Positions 49,881 to 58,951 of a DNA stretch of 64,000 nt are shown here, piece by piece. A program made the position numbers and the translations under genes. The stretch spans positions 8,829,001 to 8,893,000 of the forward strand of contig NZ_CP107942.1 of assembly GCF_036053395.1 (NCBI RefSeq), read 5' to 3'. The notes below the pieces were generated by a model that did not search any database, was not told the origin of the DNA, and saw only the letters and a program-made list of their open reading frames with translations. Source of the DNA: Actinoplanes sp. NBC_00393. GTDB taxonomy: Bacteria; Actinomycetota; Actinomycetes; Mycobacteriales; Micromonosporaceae. How positions within the stretch are numbered: the first letter of the stretch is position 1; every line of letters begins with the position of its first letter.

Positions 49881-50732
49881 TCACTGAGCTTGCCGGCTCC
49901 GCTTCGCTCCGCGTCGATTGCCTTGTAACCGGCAATCGACCGGAGGTGTCAGACCCGCCGCCGCGGCGCGTCCCAGCAGGGCGTGCGCGGCGGCGAGTCC
50001 GTCTTCGCCCAGGTCGAGGGTGAATTCGTTGACGTACAGCTCGATGTGCTGCTTCACCACCGCGGGCTCCATCTCCTGCGCGTTCGCGAGGATGAACTCC
50101 TGGCTGGCGGTCGGGTCGAGCCAGCCCTGGCGCAGCGACTCGCGGATCCACTCGGTGGCCGCGGCCGGGTCGACGGTGCCCTTCTTCGCCAGGATGGCGC
50201 CGAGCGGGATCGGCAGGCCGGTGTCCTTCTCCCACCACTCGCCGAGGTCGGCGAGGGCGGTCAGGCCGTAGCGCTGGTAGGTGAAGCGGGCCTCGTGGAT
50301 GACCAGACCGGCGTCGTACCGCCCGTCGGCGACGCCCGGCATGATCTGGTGGAACGGGACCACCTCGATCCGGGCCGGCGGCTGGCCGGCCGCCCAGAGG
50401 CGGAACAACAGGTACGCCGTGGTGCGGTCACCGGGGACGGCCACGGTCGCACCGGTCAGATCCCGCGGCTCCCGGCTCAGCACCAGCGGCCCGCAGCCCC
50501 GGCCGAGCGCACCGCCGCAGGGCAGCAGCTCGTAGTCGTCGAGCAGCCACGGCAGCGCCGCGTAACTCACCTTGACCAGGTCGAACGCGCCGTTCTCCGC
50601 AGCCGTGTTCGTCACGTCCACATCCGCGAAGGTCAGATCGACCGGCGGCGCGCCGGGCACCAGCCCGTGGATCAGCGCGTGGAAGACGAAGGTGTCGTTC
50701 GGGCAGGGGGAGACCGCCAGGGAAAGCGCCAC
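49881..50732 (-). CDS. mqnD: 1,4-dihydroxy-6-naphthoate synthase (futalosine menaquinone pathway)
   Basis: 283 aa from GTG at 50732. It converts cyclic dehypoxanthine futalosine to 1,4-dihydroxy-6-naphthoate. LAVSPCPNDTFVFHALIHG is the family N-terminus, and DVDVTNTAAENGAFDLVKVSYAA and IHEARFTYQRYGL are characteristic. A solute-binding-like fold. The last dozen residues (NRRGAKRSRQAQ) look like an added tail. In Streptomyces mqnD is followed by mqnB; here mqnB is 8.7 kb away on the same strand beyond inserted genes and repeats. Confidence 0.93.
   Translation of the reverse strand: MALSLAVSPCPNDTFVFHALIHGLVPGAPPVDLTFADVDVTNTAAENGAFDLVKVSYAALPWLLDDYELLPCGGALGRGCGPLVLSREPRDLTGATVAVPGDRTTAYLLFRLWAAGQPPARIEVVPFHQIMPGVADGRYDAGLVIHEARFTYQRYGLTALADLGEWWEKDTGLPIPLGAILAKKGTVDPAAATEWIRESLRQGWLDPTASQEFILANAQEMEPAVVKQHIELYVNEFTLDLGEDGLAAAHALLGRAAAAGLTPPVDCRLQGNRRGAKRSRQAQ
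49913..49940 (+). terminator. Terminator hairpin for the cold-shock gene inside the mqnD 3' end
   Basis: GTCGATTGCC (49913-49922) and GGCAATCGAC (49931-49940) pair perfectly across 8 nt. It is 37 bases after the cold-shock stop and within the last 20 codons of convergent mqnD, encoding part of its unusual tail. Confidence 0.65.
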
Positions 50733-50891
50733 GGTCTCACGCTAGCCCGGCACGCCGGGGATCGCTCTGTCTAGCTCCCCACACCTCGCGGTGCATCCTG
50801 GAAAAAGATTCATCTTTGTGTCTGGATCTCTGGTGTGACGCTTCTTACACTCCGTTTGTTGGATCACTTGATCGATCAAAGGGGGTGTCCC

Positions 50892-52913
50892 GTGGCGCGA
50901 CTACGCACGCTCGTCGCGGGCGTCCTGGTGCTCGGCCTCATCGGTGGGCTGCCCGCGCCCGCCGCCATGGCCGCGGCCTGGACGTCTGCGAATGATCTGG
51001 AAGGTGCATGTGTCACCCTCCAGGCTTCCAACGGTTACGTCTTCAAGGACAGCGTCGGGTACGGGTACACGAGCAACTCGGCACGCGCCGAGAAGTTCCG
51101 GTTCGAGGCGACCCAGCTCGGCCGGTACGCGATCCGGGACTCCACCGGCGCCCCGATCTACCAGAGCGTGGTCGGCTGGGTCTGGGCCGGCGCCGACTAC
51201 GGCGACCGGGCGGACTGGACGGCCACCGTCGCCGACGGCCGCTACAAGTTCGTCTCCACCGCCACCGGCCAGCAGATGGGCGTCTACCTGGGCGGGCTCG
51301 GGGCGGGGAATGCGACGTACGCGCTCGCACCGGCCAGTGGCTGCGCCGCGAACCCGGACATCGCGACCGGTGTGAGCGGCACCCCGGCCCCGGGAGTGGA
51401 CGCCAACGGCAAGCTGGTCGGCTGGATCGACGCGCACTCGCACATCACCGCTGCAGAAGCGTTCGGCGGGTCGATGCACTGCGGTGAGGCGTACGCGCCG
51501 GGCGGCGTGACCGTGGCGCTGAAGGGGTGCCCCTCACACGCCACGCTCGGCTGGGGCGCCCTGCTCGAGGCGATCATCGCGGGCACCGACCCGATCGACT
51601 CGGCCGAGGACGGCTGGCCGACCTTCAGTGACTGGCCGCAGCACGACACGATGCTGCACGAGGCGTCCTACTTCCGCAGCATCGAGCGCGCGTGGCGGTC
51701 CGGCCAGCGGGTGCACAACGCCCTCCTGGTGGCGAACCGGGTGATCTGCGGCCTCACCCTCCAGCACACCTCCTGCGACGAGATGGACCAGATCCGTGCG
51801 CAGGCGACCTACCTGCGCAAGATGCAGGACTATGTGGACGCACGCAGCGGCGGGCCCGGCAAGGGCTGGTTCCGGCTGGCCACCACCCCTGCGCAGGTAC
51901 GCCAGATCGCCGCCCAGGGCAAACTCGCGGTGACCATCGGCGTGGAGAACTCCGAGATCTTCGGCTGCCGGGAGATCAAGGACGTGCCGCAGTGCACCAC
52001 CGCCGACATCGACCGCGGGCTCGACGAGCTGGCGAGCATGGGTGTCAGTGGCATCTACCCGGTGCACAAGTTCGACAACGCGTTCGGCGGCACCCGGTTC
52101 GACGAGGGCGTCACCGGCGCGGCGGTGAACGTCGGCAACCTGATCTCCACCGGCCACTGGTGGCAGGCGACCAGCTGCACCGGACCGTCCGACAACGAGC
52201 AGCCGCTGGTCAGTGACGACATCGCCAAGCTGCTGCAACTCGGCGTCGGCCTGCCGGCCGGGACCGTCCTGCCGGTCTACCCGAGCGGCAAGATCTGCAA
52301 CGTCCGCGGGCTCACCGACCTCGGCAAGTACCTGATCCAGAAGATGATGGACCGCGGCATGATCATCCACCTGGACCACATGAGCGTGAAGACCGCGACC
52401 GCGGTGCTCGACATGGCCGAGCAGGCCGGCTACCCGGGCGTCACCTCGGTGCACAGCTGGTCCGACCCGACCATCATGAACCGGCTCCTCGGGGTCGGCG
52501 GCTTCCTCGCCGGCTATGCCTTCTCGGCGACCCCCGACGGCCAGGACACGCCCACCTTCCTGGAGGAGTGGCGGGCCAACAAGGGTCTGGCCAACGGTTC
52601 GAAGATCACCGGGTACGGGGTGGGCACCGACGTGAACGGGCTCGGCCCGCAGGCCGCTCCCCGGCAGAACGCCGGATCCAGTCCGCTCACCTACCCGTTC
52701 ACCGCGACCAACGGGACCACGGTGAACAGGCACGTCTACGGCTCGCGGACGTTCGACCTGAACACCGACGGCGTCGCCCAGTACGGCCTCTACGCCGACT
52801 GGATCGTCGACCTGCTCAACCAGTCCGGTTCGGACGCCGCGCAACTGCGCAAGCACCTGCTCAACGGGGCCGAGGCCTACACGGTGATGTGGGAGAGGGC
52901 CCGGGCGGCATGA
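50892..52913 (+). CDS. Secreted M19-like (membrane dipeptidase superfamily) hydrolase with N-terminal beta-trefoil-like domain
   Basis: 673 aa from GTG at 50892 with AAGGGGG upstream. Signal peptide: VARLRTLVAGVLVLGLIGGLPAPAAMA. Residues about 30-150 are a fascin/ricin-like beta-rich region (GACVTLQASNGYVFKDSVG). The catalytic part follows. WIDAHSHI supplies the first metal His pair. VTIGVENSEIF, GIYPVHKFDNAF, GMIIHLDHMS, VTSVHSWSD and GYGVGTDVNGL line up with the M19 dipeptidase motifs (bridging Glu, DHMS for DxSH, SHS, GSDFDG), with variations. It probably hydrolyses an amide or peptide outside the cell. The substrate is unknown. It is coupled by ATGA to a 30-codon ORF. Confidence 0.8.
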   Translation: MARLRTLVAGVLVLGLIGGLPAPAAMAAAWTSANDLEGACVTLQASNGYVFKDSVGYGYTSNSARAEKFRFEATQLGRYAIRDSTGAPIYQSVVGWVWAGADYGDRADWTATVADGRYKFVSTATGQQMGVYLGGLGAGNATYALAPASGCAANPDIATGVSGTPAPGVDANGKLVGWIDAHSHITAAEAFGGSMHCGEAYAPGGVTVALKGCPSHATLGWGALLEAIIAGTDPIDSAEDGWPTFSDWPQHDTMLHEASYFRSIERAWRSGQRVHNALLVANRVICGLTLQHTSCDEMDQIRAQATYLRKMQDYVDARSGGPGKGWFRLATTPAQVRQIAAQGKLAVTIGVENSEIFGCREIKDVPQCTTADIDRGLDELASMGVSGIYPVHKFDNAFGGTRFDEGVTGAAVNVGNLISTGHWWQATSCTGPSDNEQPLVSDDIAKLLQLGVGLPAGTVLPVYPSGKICNVRGLTDLGKYLIQKMMDRGMIIHLDHMSVKTATAVLDMAEQAGYPGVTSVHSWSDPTIMNRLLGVGGFLAGYAFSATPDGQDTPTFLEEWRANKGLANGSKITGYGVGTDVNGLGPQAAPRQNAGSSPLTYPFTATNGTTVNRHVYGSRTFDLNTDGVAQYGLYADWIVDLLNQSGSDAAQLRKHLLNGAEAYTVMWERARAA

Positions 52914-53002
52914 CCGACTGCACCGAGCGGCACCCAGCCGCAGTGCGCTATGGCCTCGCAGGCGAGGGCCACGAGGGCATGCCGAAGGCAGACACAGCAT
53001 GA
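52910..53002 (+). CDS. 30-codon linker ORF between hydrolase and MFS genes
   Basis: ATG at 52910 overlaps the hydrolase TGA, and its own TGA (53000-53002) overlaps the ATG of the MFS gene at 52999. It would encode MTDCTERHPAAVRYGLAGEG and ten more residues. Both junctions are ATGA. No ribosome site is needed if ribosomes restart. It could be a coupling device rather than a functional peptide; expression is unproven. Confidence 0.45.
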   Translation: MTDCTERHPAAVRYGLAGEGHEGMPKADTA

Positions 53003-54189
53003 CGCTCGTCGAAGCACCGGTCCGTCGCCGCTGGATGACCGCCTATGGCCTGGCCATGGTCGGGGTGGCGGCGGGCTGGTTCGGCCCGATCCAGATCCTG
53101 CTTCCGGAGCAGGCGGCACGTCTCGCCGGCGAGGGCGGCAAGGAGGCGCTGCTTGCGCTGGTCACCGCATGGGGCGCGGCAGTGTCCATGGTGGCCAACC
53201 CGCTCTGGGGTGCGCTCTCCGACCGGATCGGGTCCCGGCGGCTGCCGATCTTCATTGCCGGCACCGTGGTCGGCGTCGCCGGGTTGCTCATCCTCGCCGG
53301 GGCCGACTCCACGCCGGGCATGGTGCTCGGCTGGGTGCTGGTCCAGGCCGGGTTGAACGGGCCGCTCGCGGCGCTGGCCGCGATGATCGGCGACCGGGTG
53401 CCGGAGCAGCAACGCGGCACGGTCGGCGCGCTGTTCGGGGTGGCCCAGATCGTCGGCGTGGTACTCGGCACGGCCGTCGCGGTCGCGGTCGGGCAGGGCG
53501 CGCCGGGGTACGTCGCGGTGGCGATAGCGGTGCCGGCGCTCGGCGCCGCGTTGCTGATCATCCACCGGGACGAGCCCGTCGCCGCAGTCGAGAGACGGCG
53601 GATCCACTGGGCCGTACTGATGCGGCCGGGCGGCCAGTTCGCCTGGGCCTGGCTGATCCGCTTCCTGCTGAACCTGGTCAACGCCCTGGTCCTGGTCTAC
53701 CTCTTCTACTACCTGTCGGACCGGGTCGGTGTCGGCGACGCGGCGCTCTGGGTGCTGATCGTGACCGTGGTGAACGTGCTGGTCGCGGGCGTGGTCGGGT
53801 TCGCCGGGGGAGTGCTGTCGGACCGCTGGGAGAAGCGCAAGGTCTTCGTGGCGGTCGCGGCGGTCCTCCTCGCGGCCGGCACGGTGCTGATGGCGCTGAT
53901 CCCGGTCGTGCCGGTGGTCATCGCGGCGTCGGTGCTGGTCGGGGCCGGCTGGGGGGCGTACATCGCGGTCGACATGGCGGTGATCACGCACGTCCTGCCG
54001 GATGCCGAGACCCGGGCCACCATGCTCGGCGTCGCCAACATCGCCGGCACGCTCCCGCAGCTGCTCGCGCCGGTGCTCGCCGCGCCGATCGTCACCGCGC
54101 TCGGCGGATACCAGACCCTCTACCTGCTCACCGCCGCCTTCGCGCTGGCGGCGCTGGCTGCCCTGCCCCGCCTGCGGGCACTGTACTGA
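52999..54189 (+). CDS. MFS transporter, sugar-type
   Basis: 396 aa from ATG at 52999. Twelve helices. WGALSDRIGSRRLP (loop 2-3) and GVLSDRWEKRKVF (loop 8-9) are both MFS signature loops. It lies 8 bases before the GH1 glycosidase gene, so a glycoside or oligosaccharide is a reasonable guess for the substrate. Part of an apparent operon hydrolase-linker-MFS-GH1. Confidence 0.88.
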   Translation: MTLVEAPVRRRWMTAYGLAMVGVAAGWFGPIQILLPEQAARLAGEGGKEALLALVTAWGAAVSMVANPLWGALSDRIGSRRLPIFIAGTVVGVAGLLILAGADSTPGMVLGWVLVQAGLNGPLAALAAMIGDRVPEQQRGTVGALFGVAQIVGVVLGTAVAVAVGQGAPGYVAVAIAVPALGAALLIIHRDEPVAAVERRRIHWAVLMRPGGQFAWAWLIRFLLNLVNALVLVYLFYYLSDRVGVGDAALWVLIVTVVNVLVAGVVGFAGGVLSDRWEKRKVFVAVAAVLLAAGTVLMALIPVVPVVIAASVLVGAGWGAYIAVDMAVITHVLPDAETRATMLGVANIAGTLPQLLAPVLAAPIVTALGGYQTLYLLTAAFALAALAALPRLRALY

Positions 54190-54197
54190 AAGGACAG

Positions 54198-55529
54198 ATG
54201 TTGTATCCCCAGTTCCCACCGGGTTTCCGGTTCGGCATGGCGACCTCGGCCTACCAGATCGAGGGGGCGGCCGACGGCAAGAGCTCGAGCATCTGGGACA
54301 CCTTCACGGCGCGTCCGGGGACGGTTCGGCACGGCGAGGACGGGCGGGTGGCGATCGATCACTATCACCGGTACGCCGAGGACGTCGAACACATCGCCGC
54401 CGCCGGGGTCCACGACTACCGGTTCTCGTTCTCCTGGACCCGGGTGCAGTCCGATCCCGCCTTCTACGACCGGCTGGTCGACGCGATCCTCGAGGCCGGG
54501 GTGCGGCCGGTCCCGACGCTTTACCACTGGGATCTGCCGCAGGACCTGGAGGACGCCGGCGGCTGGATGAACCGGGACACCGCGTACCGGCTGGCCGACT
54601 ACGCCGGCACGCTGGTGTCGCGGCTCGGTGACCGGGTCCGGGACTGGATCACCATGAACGAGATGAGCGTCCACACCCTGTACGGCTACGCGCTCACCGA
54701 CCACGCCCCGGGCCGCGGTCTCGGGTTGGCGGCGCTGCCGGCCGCCCATCACCAGTTGCTCGCGCACGGGCTGGCCGTCCAGGCACTGCGGGCGGGCGGG
54801 GCCGGCTCGGTGGGCGTGGCGAACCAGCACTTCCCCGTCTCGCCGGCCAGTGACGATCCGGCGGACGTGGCCGCGGCCGGGCTCTTCGCCGACCTCACCA
54901 ACTGGATGTTCTCCGATCCGCTGCTGCGCGGTGAATACCCGAACGAGATGATCCAGGCCGAGATCGGCGATCCCCGGGATCTCGAGGTGATCAGTGCGCC
55001 GCTCGACTTCTACGGGGTCAACTACTACGAGCCGACGATGATCGAGGCGCCGCGGGCCGGCAAGGACTACTCCGGTGTGCTCGAAGTGGACATTCCCGAG
55101 GGGCTGCCGTTCTCGCCCGTGCCGGTGAAGAGCGACGAGCGCACCGACTTCGGCTGGGCGATCGTGCCGTCCGGGCTCACCGAGATCCTGACGACGCTGC
55201 GGGACCGCTATCCGAATCTGCCGCCGGTGCTGATCACCGAGAACGGGGCGTCGTTCCACGACGCCGGGCCCGGCCCGGACGGCCGGATCCGCGATCACCA
55301 GCGGATCGCCTTCCTGGAGGCGCATCTGCAGGCAGTCGCGGCAGCTCAAGAAGCCGGGGTACGCGTAGACGGCTACTACGTGTGGTCGGCGCTCGACAAC
55401 TTCGAGTGGGCCGCCGGGTTCGACGAGAGGTTCGGGCTGGTGCACGTGGACCGGGAAACCCTCGCCCGGACCCGCAAGGACTCCTGGTACTGGTACCGCG
55501 ACCTGATCGCGGCTCAGCGCCGGAGCTGA
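54198..55529 (+). CDS. GH1 family beta-glucosidase
   Basis: 443 aa from ATG at 54198 with GAAAGGA. FPPGFRFGMATSAYQIEGA is the GH1 N-terminal signature. The nucleophile is Glu348 in LITENGAS. The acid/base Glu155 lies in TMNEM, where most GH1 enzymes have NEP. Further GH1 blocks: YHWDLPQDLEDAGGW, DFYGVNYYEP, YVWSALDNFEWAAGFDERFGLVHVD and the terminal KDSWYWYRDLI. No signal peptide, so it works on imported disaccharides or glycosides. A TetR gene overlaps its 3' end (convergent, 16 bp) and may regulate the operon. Confidence 0.94.
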   Translation: MLYPQFPPGFRFGMATSAYQIEGAADGKSSSIWDTFTARPGTVRHGEDGRVAIDHYHRYAEDVEHIAAAGVHDYRFSFSWTRVQSDPAFYDRLVDAILEAGVRPVPTLYHWDLPQDLEDAGGWMNRDTAYRLADYAGTLVSRLGDRVRDWITMNEMSVHTLYGYALTDHAPGRGLGLAALPAAHHQLLAHGLAVQALRAGGAGSVGVANQHFPVSPASDDPADVAAAGLFADLTNWMFSDPLLRGEYPNEMIQAEIGDPRDLEVISAPLDFYGVNYYEPTMIEAPRAGKDYSGVLEVDIPEGLPFSPVPVKSDERTDFGWAIVPSGLTEILTTLRDRYPNLPPVLITENGASFHDAGPGPDGRIRDHQRIAFLEAHLQAVAAAQEAGVRVDGYYVWSALDNFEWAAGFDERFGLVHVDRETLARTRKDSWYWYRDLIAAQRRS

Positions 55530-56125
55530 TCGACCCTGAGCTGATCTACAAACGTGGTGGCGAGGCGGGACAGCCGTTCGGCGCGTCCCTCCTCGGCCCA
55601 GCCGTCCACCAGGCTGAGCAGGGTGCTGCCCTCGACCAGGATGATGAAGTCGTCGATCACCGCCTCGTCGTCGACCTCGGTCCGCAGCTCGTCGAGCTCG
55701 CGGGCCTCGCGCAGGCAGTTGCGCAGGTGACCGCGGATCTCCTGGTGCGAGCGCCGCCGGGACTCGGCCAGCCGGGGATGCGACAGGGCGGCACCGGCGA
55801 ATGCCACGTTGACGTGCGCGTCGGCGGCGCGTTCCTCGTCGATCGGCAGCACCGCCTCGAGTGCGGCGCGCAGACCGGCCAGGCCGTCCAGGTTCTTGCC
55901 GATCTGGAAGGCGCGTTCGACGATCCGGTCGTACACCGCCTTCTGCGCGGCGACCAGAATGTCGTCCTTGCCGCCCAGGAAGTGGGCCAGCACGCTCAGC
56001 GAACAGCCGGCCTCGTCGGCGATGGCGCGCGTGGTCGTGCCCTCGACGCCCCGGGCCCGGACCACGCGCCAGGCGGCTGCGAGCAGCTCCGCTCTTCTCC
56101 GCTCGTGGTCCACCAGCCTTGGCAC
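55514..56125 (-). CDS. TetR-family regulator
   Basis: 203 aa. N-terminal HTH: RRAELLAAAWRVVRARGVEGTTTRAIADEAGCSLSVLAHFLGGKDDIL. The remaining helical domain has the ELRTEVDDEAVIDDFIILVEGSTLLSLVDGWAEEG pattern of TetR_C groups. It is convergent with the GH1 gene and upstream of an MFS gene on the same strand read in the other direction, so it may control either. Ligand unknown. Confidence 0.9.
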   Translation of the reverse strand: MPRLVDHERRRAELLAAAWRVVRARGVEGTTTRAIADEAGCSLSVLAHFLGGKDDILVAAQKAVYDRIVERAFQIGKNLDGLAGLRAALEAVLPIDEERAADAHVNVAFAGAALSHPRLAESRRRSHQEIRGHLRNCLREARELDELRTEVDDEAVIDDFIILVEGSTLLSLVDGWAEEGRAERLSRLATTFVDQLRVDQLRR

Positions 56126-56236
56126 GCGGCCAGCTTAGCCACCTGCCGTTTCCCGGCGGCCGCGCTGCGGCCTCGGGTGATGCCCGGCTCGCGCGGTAGC
56201 CGATAGACCTTTGGTAGCCCGTACCGATAAAAAGGG

Positions 56237-57415
56237 TTAAACCGGGGCCGAGACGCCCAGCGTGCGCAGGCGGCGTGCCAGCGGGAGGGTGGCTATGACC
56301 GCGACCACCGGGATCAGGAAGGCGGCCTGCAGGCCGACCGGTTCGGAAAGGGCGCCGAGCAGGACCGCGCCGAGCAGCGCGCCGCCGTAGTTGAAGAGGT
56401 TGACCTTGGCGATCACCTCGTCGCTGCTCTGCGCGGCGGCCTCGCCGGCGGCGCTGAAAGCCAGCGGGACCAGCACGCCGACGCCGATGCCGGCGATCGC
56501 GAACCCGGTCACCGCGGCGCCGATCGACGGCAGAATCGAGACGAGAGCGCAGCCCAGGCCGCAGACGGCGAGAGCGCCGAGAGCAATCGGGGTACGGCCG
56601 GCGCGCGGCACCACGTGGTCGGCGACAAGGCGGCTGACGAGTACGGCAGCCTGGTACGCGGCGTAGCCGAGCGGAGCCACCGAAGCGGCTGCGGTGAGCG
56701 AATCCTGCAGGTAGACGGTGCTCCACGTGCTCACCGCGGAATCGACCAGGAACGCTGTGAAGATCAACATGCCGCAGATCCAGACGACCGGGCGCACGCT
56801 CGGGCCGCCTTCGGCGTGGACGGCGGCCACCCGCTCGGTGCGGCCCGGTTCGAAGGTGCGCCAGCCGACCAGGCCGATCGTCGCAGCGAACGCGGCGGCC
56901 ACACCCACCGCGATGGCGGCGCCGGCACCGCTGGCCAGCATCCCCGACATGAGCAGCGCGGCGGCGATCGCGGCCGCGGTGTAGGCGGCGAAGAGCCGGC
57001 TCATCACACTGCGACCGAGCCGGGCCTGAACCAGCACACCCTGCATGCTCAGCGAGGCGTCGACCGCGCCGAGGCCGACACCGTACGCCAGCAGGATGGC
57101 CGTGAAGACCACGTTGGGCGTGCCGACCGTGGCGCCCGCCAGCCCCGCCGCCACCAGCAGCAGGCCGGACGCCAGCGCATACCGGCTGCCCCACCGGGCG
57201 GCGACCCGGTCGGCCAGCATCGACCCACCGGCCGCAGCGACACAGACCAGAAGCAGGATCGCGGAGACGAACGTGTCATCGATGCCCTGCCGATCCTTGA
57301 AGGTCGGCAGCGCAGTGACCACCGCGGCGTACCCGAGCCCCTGCGCGGCATACCCGGCCCCGATCAGCCGGGCCCGCGCGGCAGCCGGCATCACAGCCCC
57401 GCTCACGTCGGTCAT
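56237..57415 (-). CDS. MFS transporter, YbjJ-like
   Basis: 392 aa from ATG at 57415 with GAGG. Longer in-frame starts reach into the repeat region and are rejected. Twelve helices; ADRVAARWGSRYAL is the loop signature, and DASLSMQGVLVQARLGRSVMSRLFAAYTAAAI parallels the other YbjJ-like transporter in this window (31082-32260), which has the same length. Substrate unknown. Its promoter must lie in or near the start of the minisatellite region. Confidence 0.88.
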   Translation of the reverse strand: MTDVSGAVMPAAARARLIGAGYAAQGLGYAAVVTALPTFKDRQGIDDTFVSAILLLVCVAAAGGSMLADRVAARWGSRYALASGLLLVAAGLAGATVGTPNVVFTAILLAYGVGLGAVDASLSMQGVLVQARLGRSVMSRLFAAYTAAAIAAALLMSGMLASGAGAAIAVGVAAAFAATIGLVGWRTFEPGRTERVAAVHAEGGPSVRPVVWICGMLIFTAFLVDSAVSTWSTVYLQDSLTAAASVAPLGYAAYQAAVLVSRLVADHVVPRAGRTPIALGALAVCGLGCALVSILPSIGAAVTGFAIAGIGVGVLVPLAFSAAGEAAAQSSDEVIAKVNLFNYGGALLGAVLLGALSEPVGLQAAFLIPVVAVIATLPLARRLRTLGVSAPV

Positions 57416-57650
57416 CGTGCCTCGCTTCGAAGTCGGCGGCGATGGTGCTCGCAGCATGCCGCTCTCGATCGACAACAGCAACAGCTTGCCGGTTACGGTT
57501 CCGGCTTGCCTTCCCTTCATGCGTACGGGGCCCGCAGCCGCCGGTCGTGCGGGCAGCCTGTCCCGTCGCTCGCGTGAGCTTCTCGGCCCAGCCTCCAGAG
57601 CCACCAACGAGGGTCGCGTCGCCGCTACCGCCGAGTCGCCCGCCACCCGC

Positions 57651-58136
57651 GCCGATCGCGCGTTCCTTGCCGTCCGCGCCGATCGCGCGTTCCGTGCCGT
57701 CCGCGCCGATCGCGGGTTCCGTGCCGTCCGCGCCGATCGCGGGTTCCGTGCCGTCCGCGCCGATCGCGGGTTCCGTGCCGTCCGCGCCGATCGCGGGTTC
57801 CGTGCCGTCCGCGCCGATCGCGGGTTCCGTGCCGTCCGCGCCGATCGCGGGTTCCGTGCCGTCCGCGCCGATCGCGGGTTCCGTGCCGTCCGCGCCGATC
57901 GCGGGTTCCGTGCCGTCCGCGCCGATCGCGGGTTCCGTGCCGTCCGCGCCGATCGCGGGTTCCGTGCCGTCCGCGCCGATCGCGGGTTCCGTGCCGTCCG
58001 CGCCGATCGCGGGTTCCGTGCCGTCCGCGCCGATCGCGCGTTCCGTGCCGTCCGCGCCGATCGCGGGTTCCGTGCCGTCCGCGCCGATCGCGGGTTCCGT
58101 GCCGTCCGCGCCGATCGCGCGTTCCGTGCCGTCCGC
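57651..58136. repeat. 27-bp minisatellite, 18 tandem copies
   Basis: Unit GCCGATCGCGGGTTCCGTGC plus CGTCCGC repeats head to tail 18 times with almost no variation. Copies 1, 2, 15 and 18 carry C for G in GCG(G/C)GTTCC, and copy 1 also has TTCCTT for TTCCGT. The near identity points to recent expansion or ongoing gene conversion. It would read ADRGFRAVR in one phase, APIAGSVPS in another and ADGTEPAIG on the other strand. Confidence 0.95.
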
Positions 58137-58659
58137 GCTGCTGGTGCTGTGCCTGCCTGCGCCGTCTGCGCTGCCGGTGCCGTCTCCGCCTGCGCCGTCC
58201 GCGCCGCCGGTGCCGTCCCCGCCCGTGCCGTCCGCGCCGCCCGTGCCGTCCCCGCCTGCGCCGCCCGTGCCGTGCCTGCCTGCGCAGGTCCGCGCAGCCT
58301 GTGCCGTTCCGCGCAGCCCGTGCCGTCCCCGCCTATGCCGCCCGTGCCGTTCGCCGCCTATGCCGCCTGCGTCGCCCGTGCCGCCTGCGCGGCGCGTGCC
58401 GACGGCACGGCCACCACGACCGGCGCCGCCCGGCGAGGCCGCATGCCGATCGTTTGCCAAAATCTCGCCTTCGCAGGACCTATCACCATGCTGCTGTTTC
58501 GCCCCGCCACGCCGTTGCGCCGCCCGCTACGCAGCCGTGTGGCCGCCGTGCCGTCGCACCGCCCGCTGCGCCGCAGTCAGGCCGCCGTGCCATTGCGCGT
58601 GGTGCGCGCGCGGCTCTGTGGTGGCGCGCTGCGCCGCCGTGCCGTCGTGAGCGGCCGTG

Positions 58660-58736
58660 GCCCGCTCTTCCGCCTGGTGGCGCCGCTCTTCCGCTGGGTG
58701 GCGCCGCTCTTCCGCCGGGTGGCACCGCTCTTCGCC
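58660..58736. repeat. 21-bp tandem repeat, three copies plus partial
   Basis: GCCGCTCTTCCGCYTGGTGG-type units of 21 bp follow one another three times, then a shorter partial copy (CACCGCTCTTCGCC). It lies in a stretch without recognisable genes. Confidence 0.75.
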
Positions 58737-58951
58737 GCACCGCACCGACCCGCTGCGCTGCCGTTCCATTGCGTGGCGCTGCGCGGCTGTGTGGTGGCCC
58801 ACCGTTCCGTCGGTAGCAGCCGTGGCCTGCTCTCCCGCCGGCTTGAGCCGCTCTTTCGCCGCACCCCCGCCGACCTCAGCCGAGCTGATCTTGGCGGGCC
58901 CGGCGCGGCCGTCGCGCTCTCGCCCCGAGGGACTACTGATGACCCGCAACT

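Noticed and set aside
57651..58136. CRISPR array
   Set aside because: Units are head to tail with no unique spacers and no cas genes nearby; it is a minisatellite.
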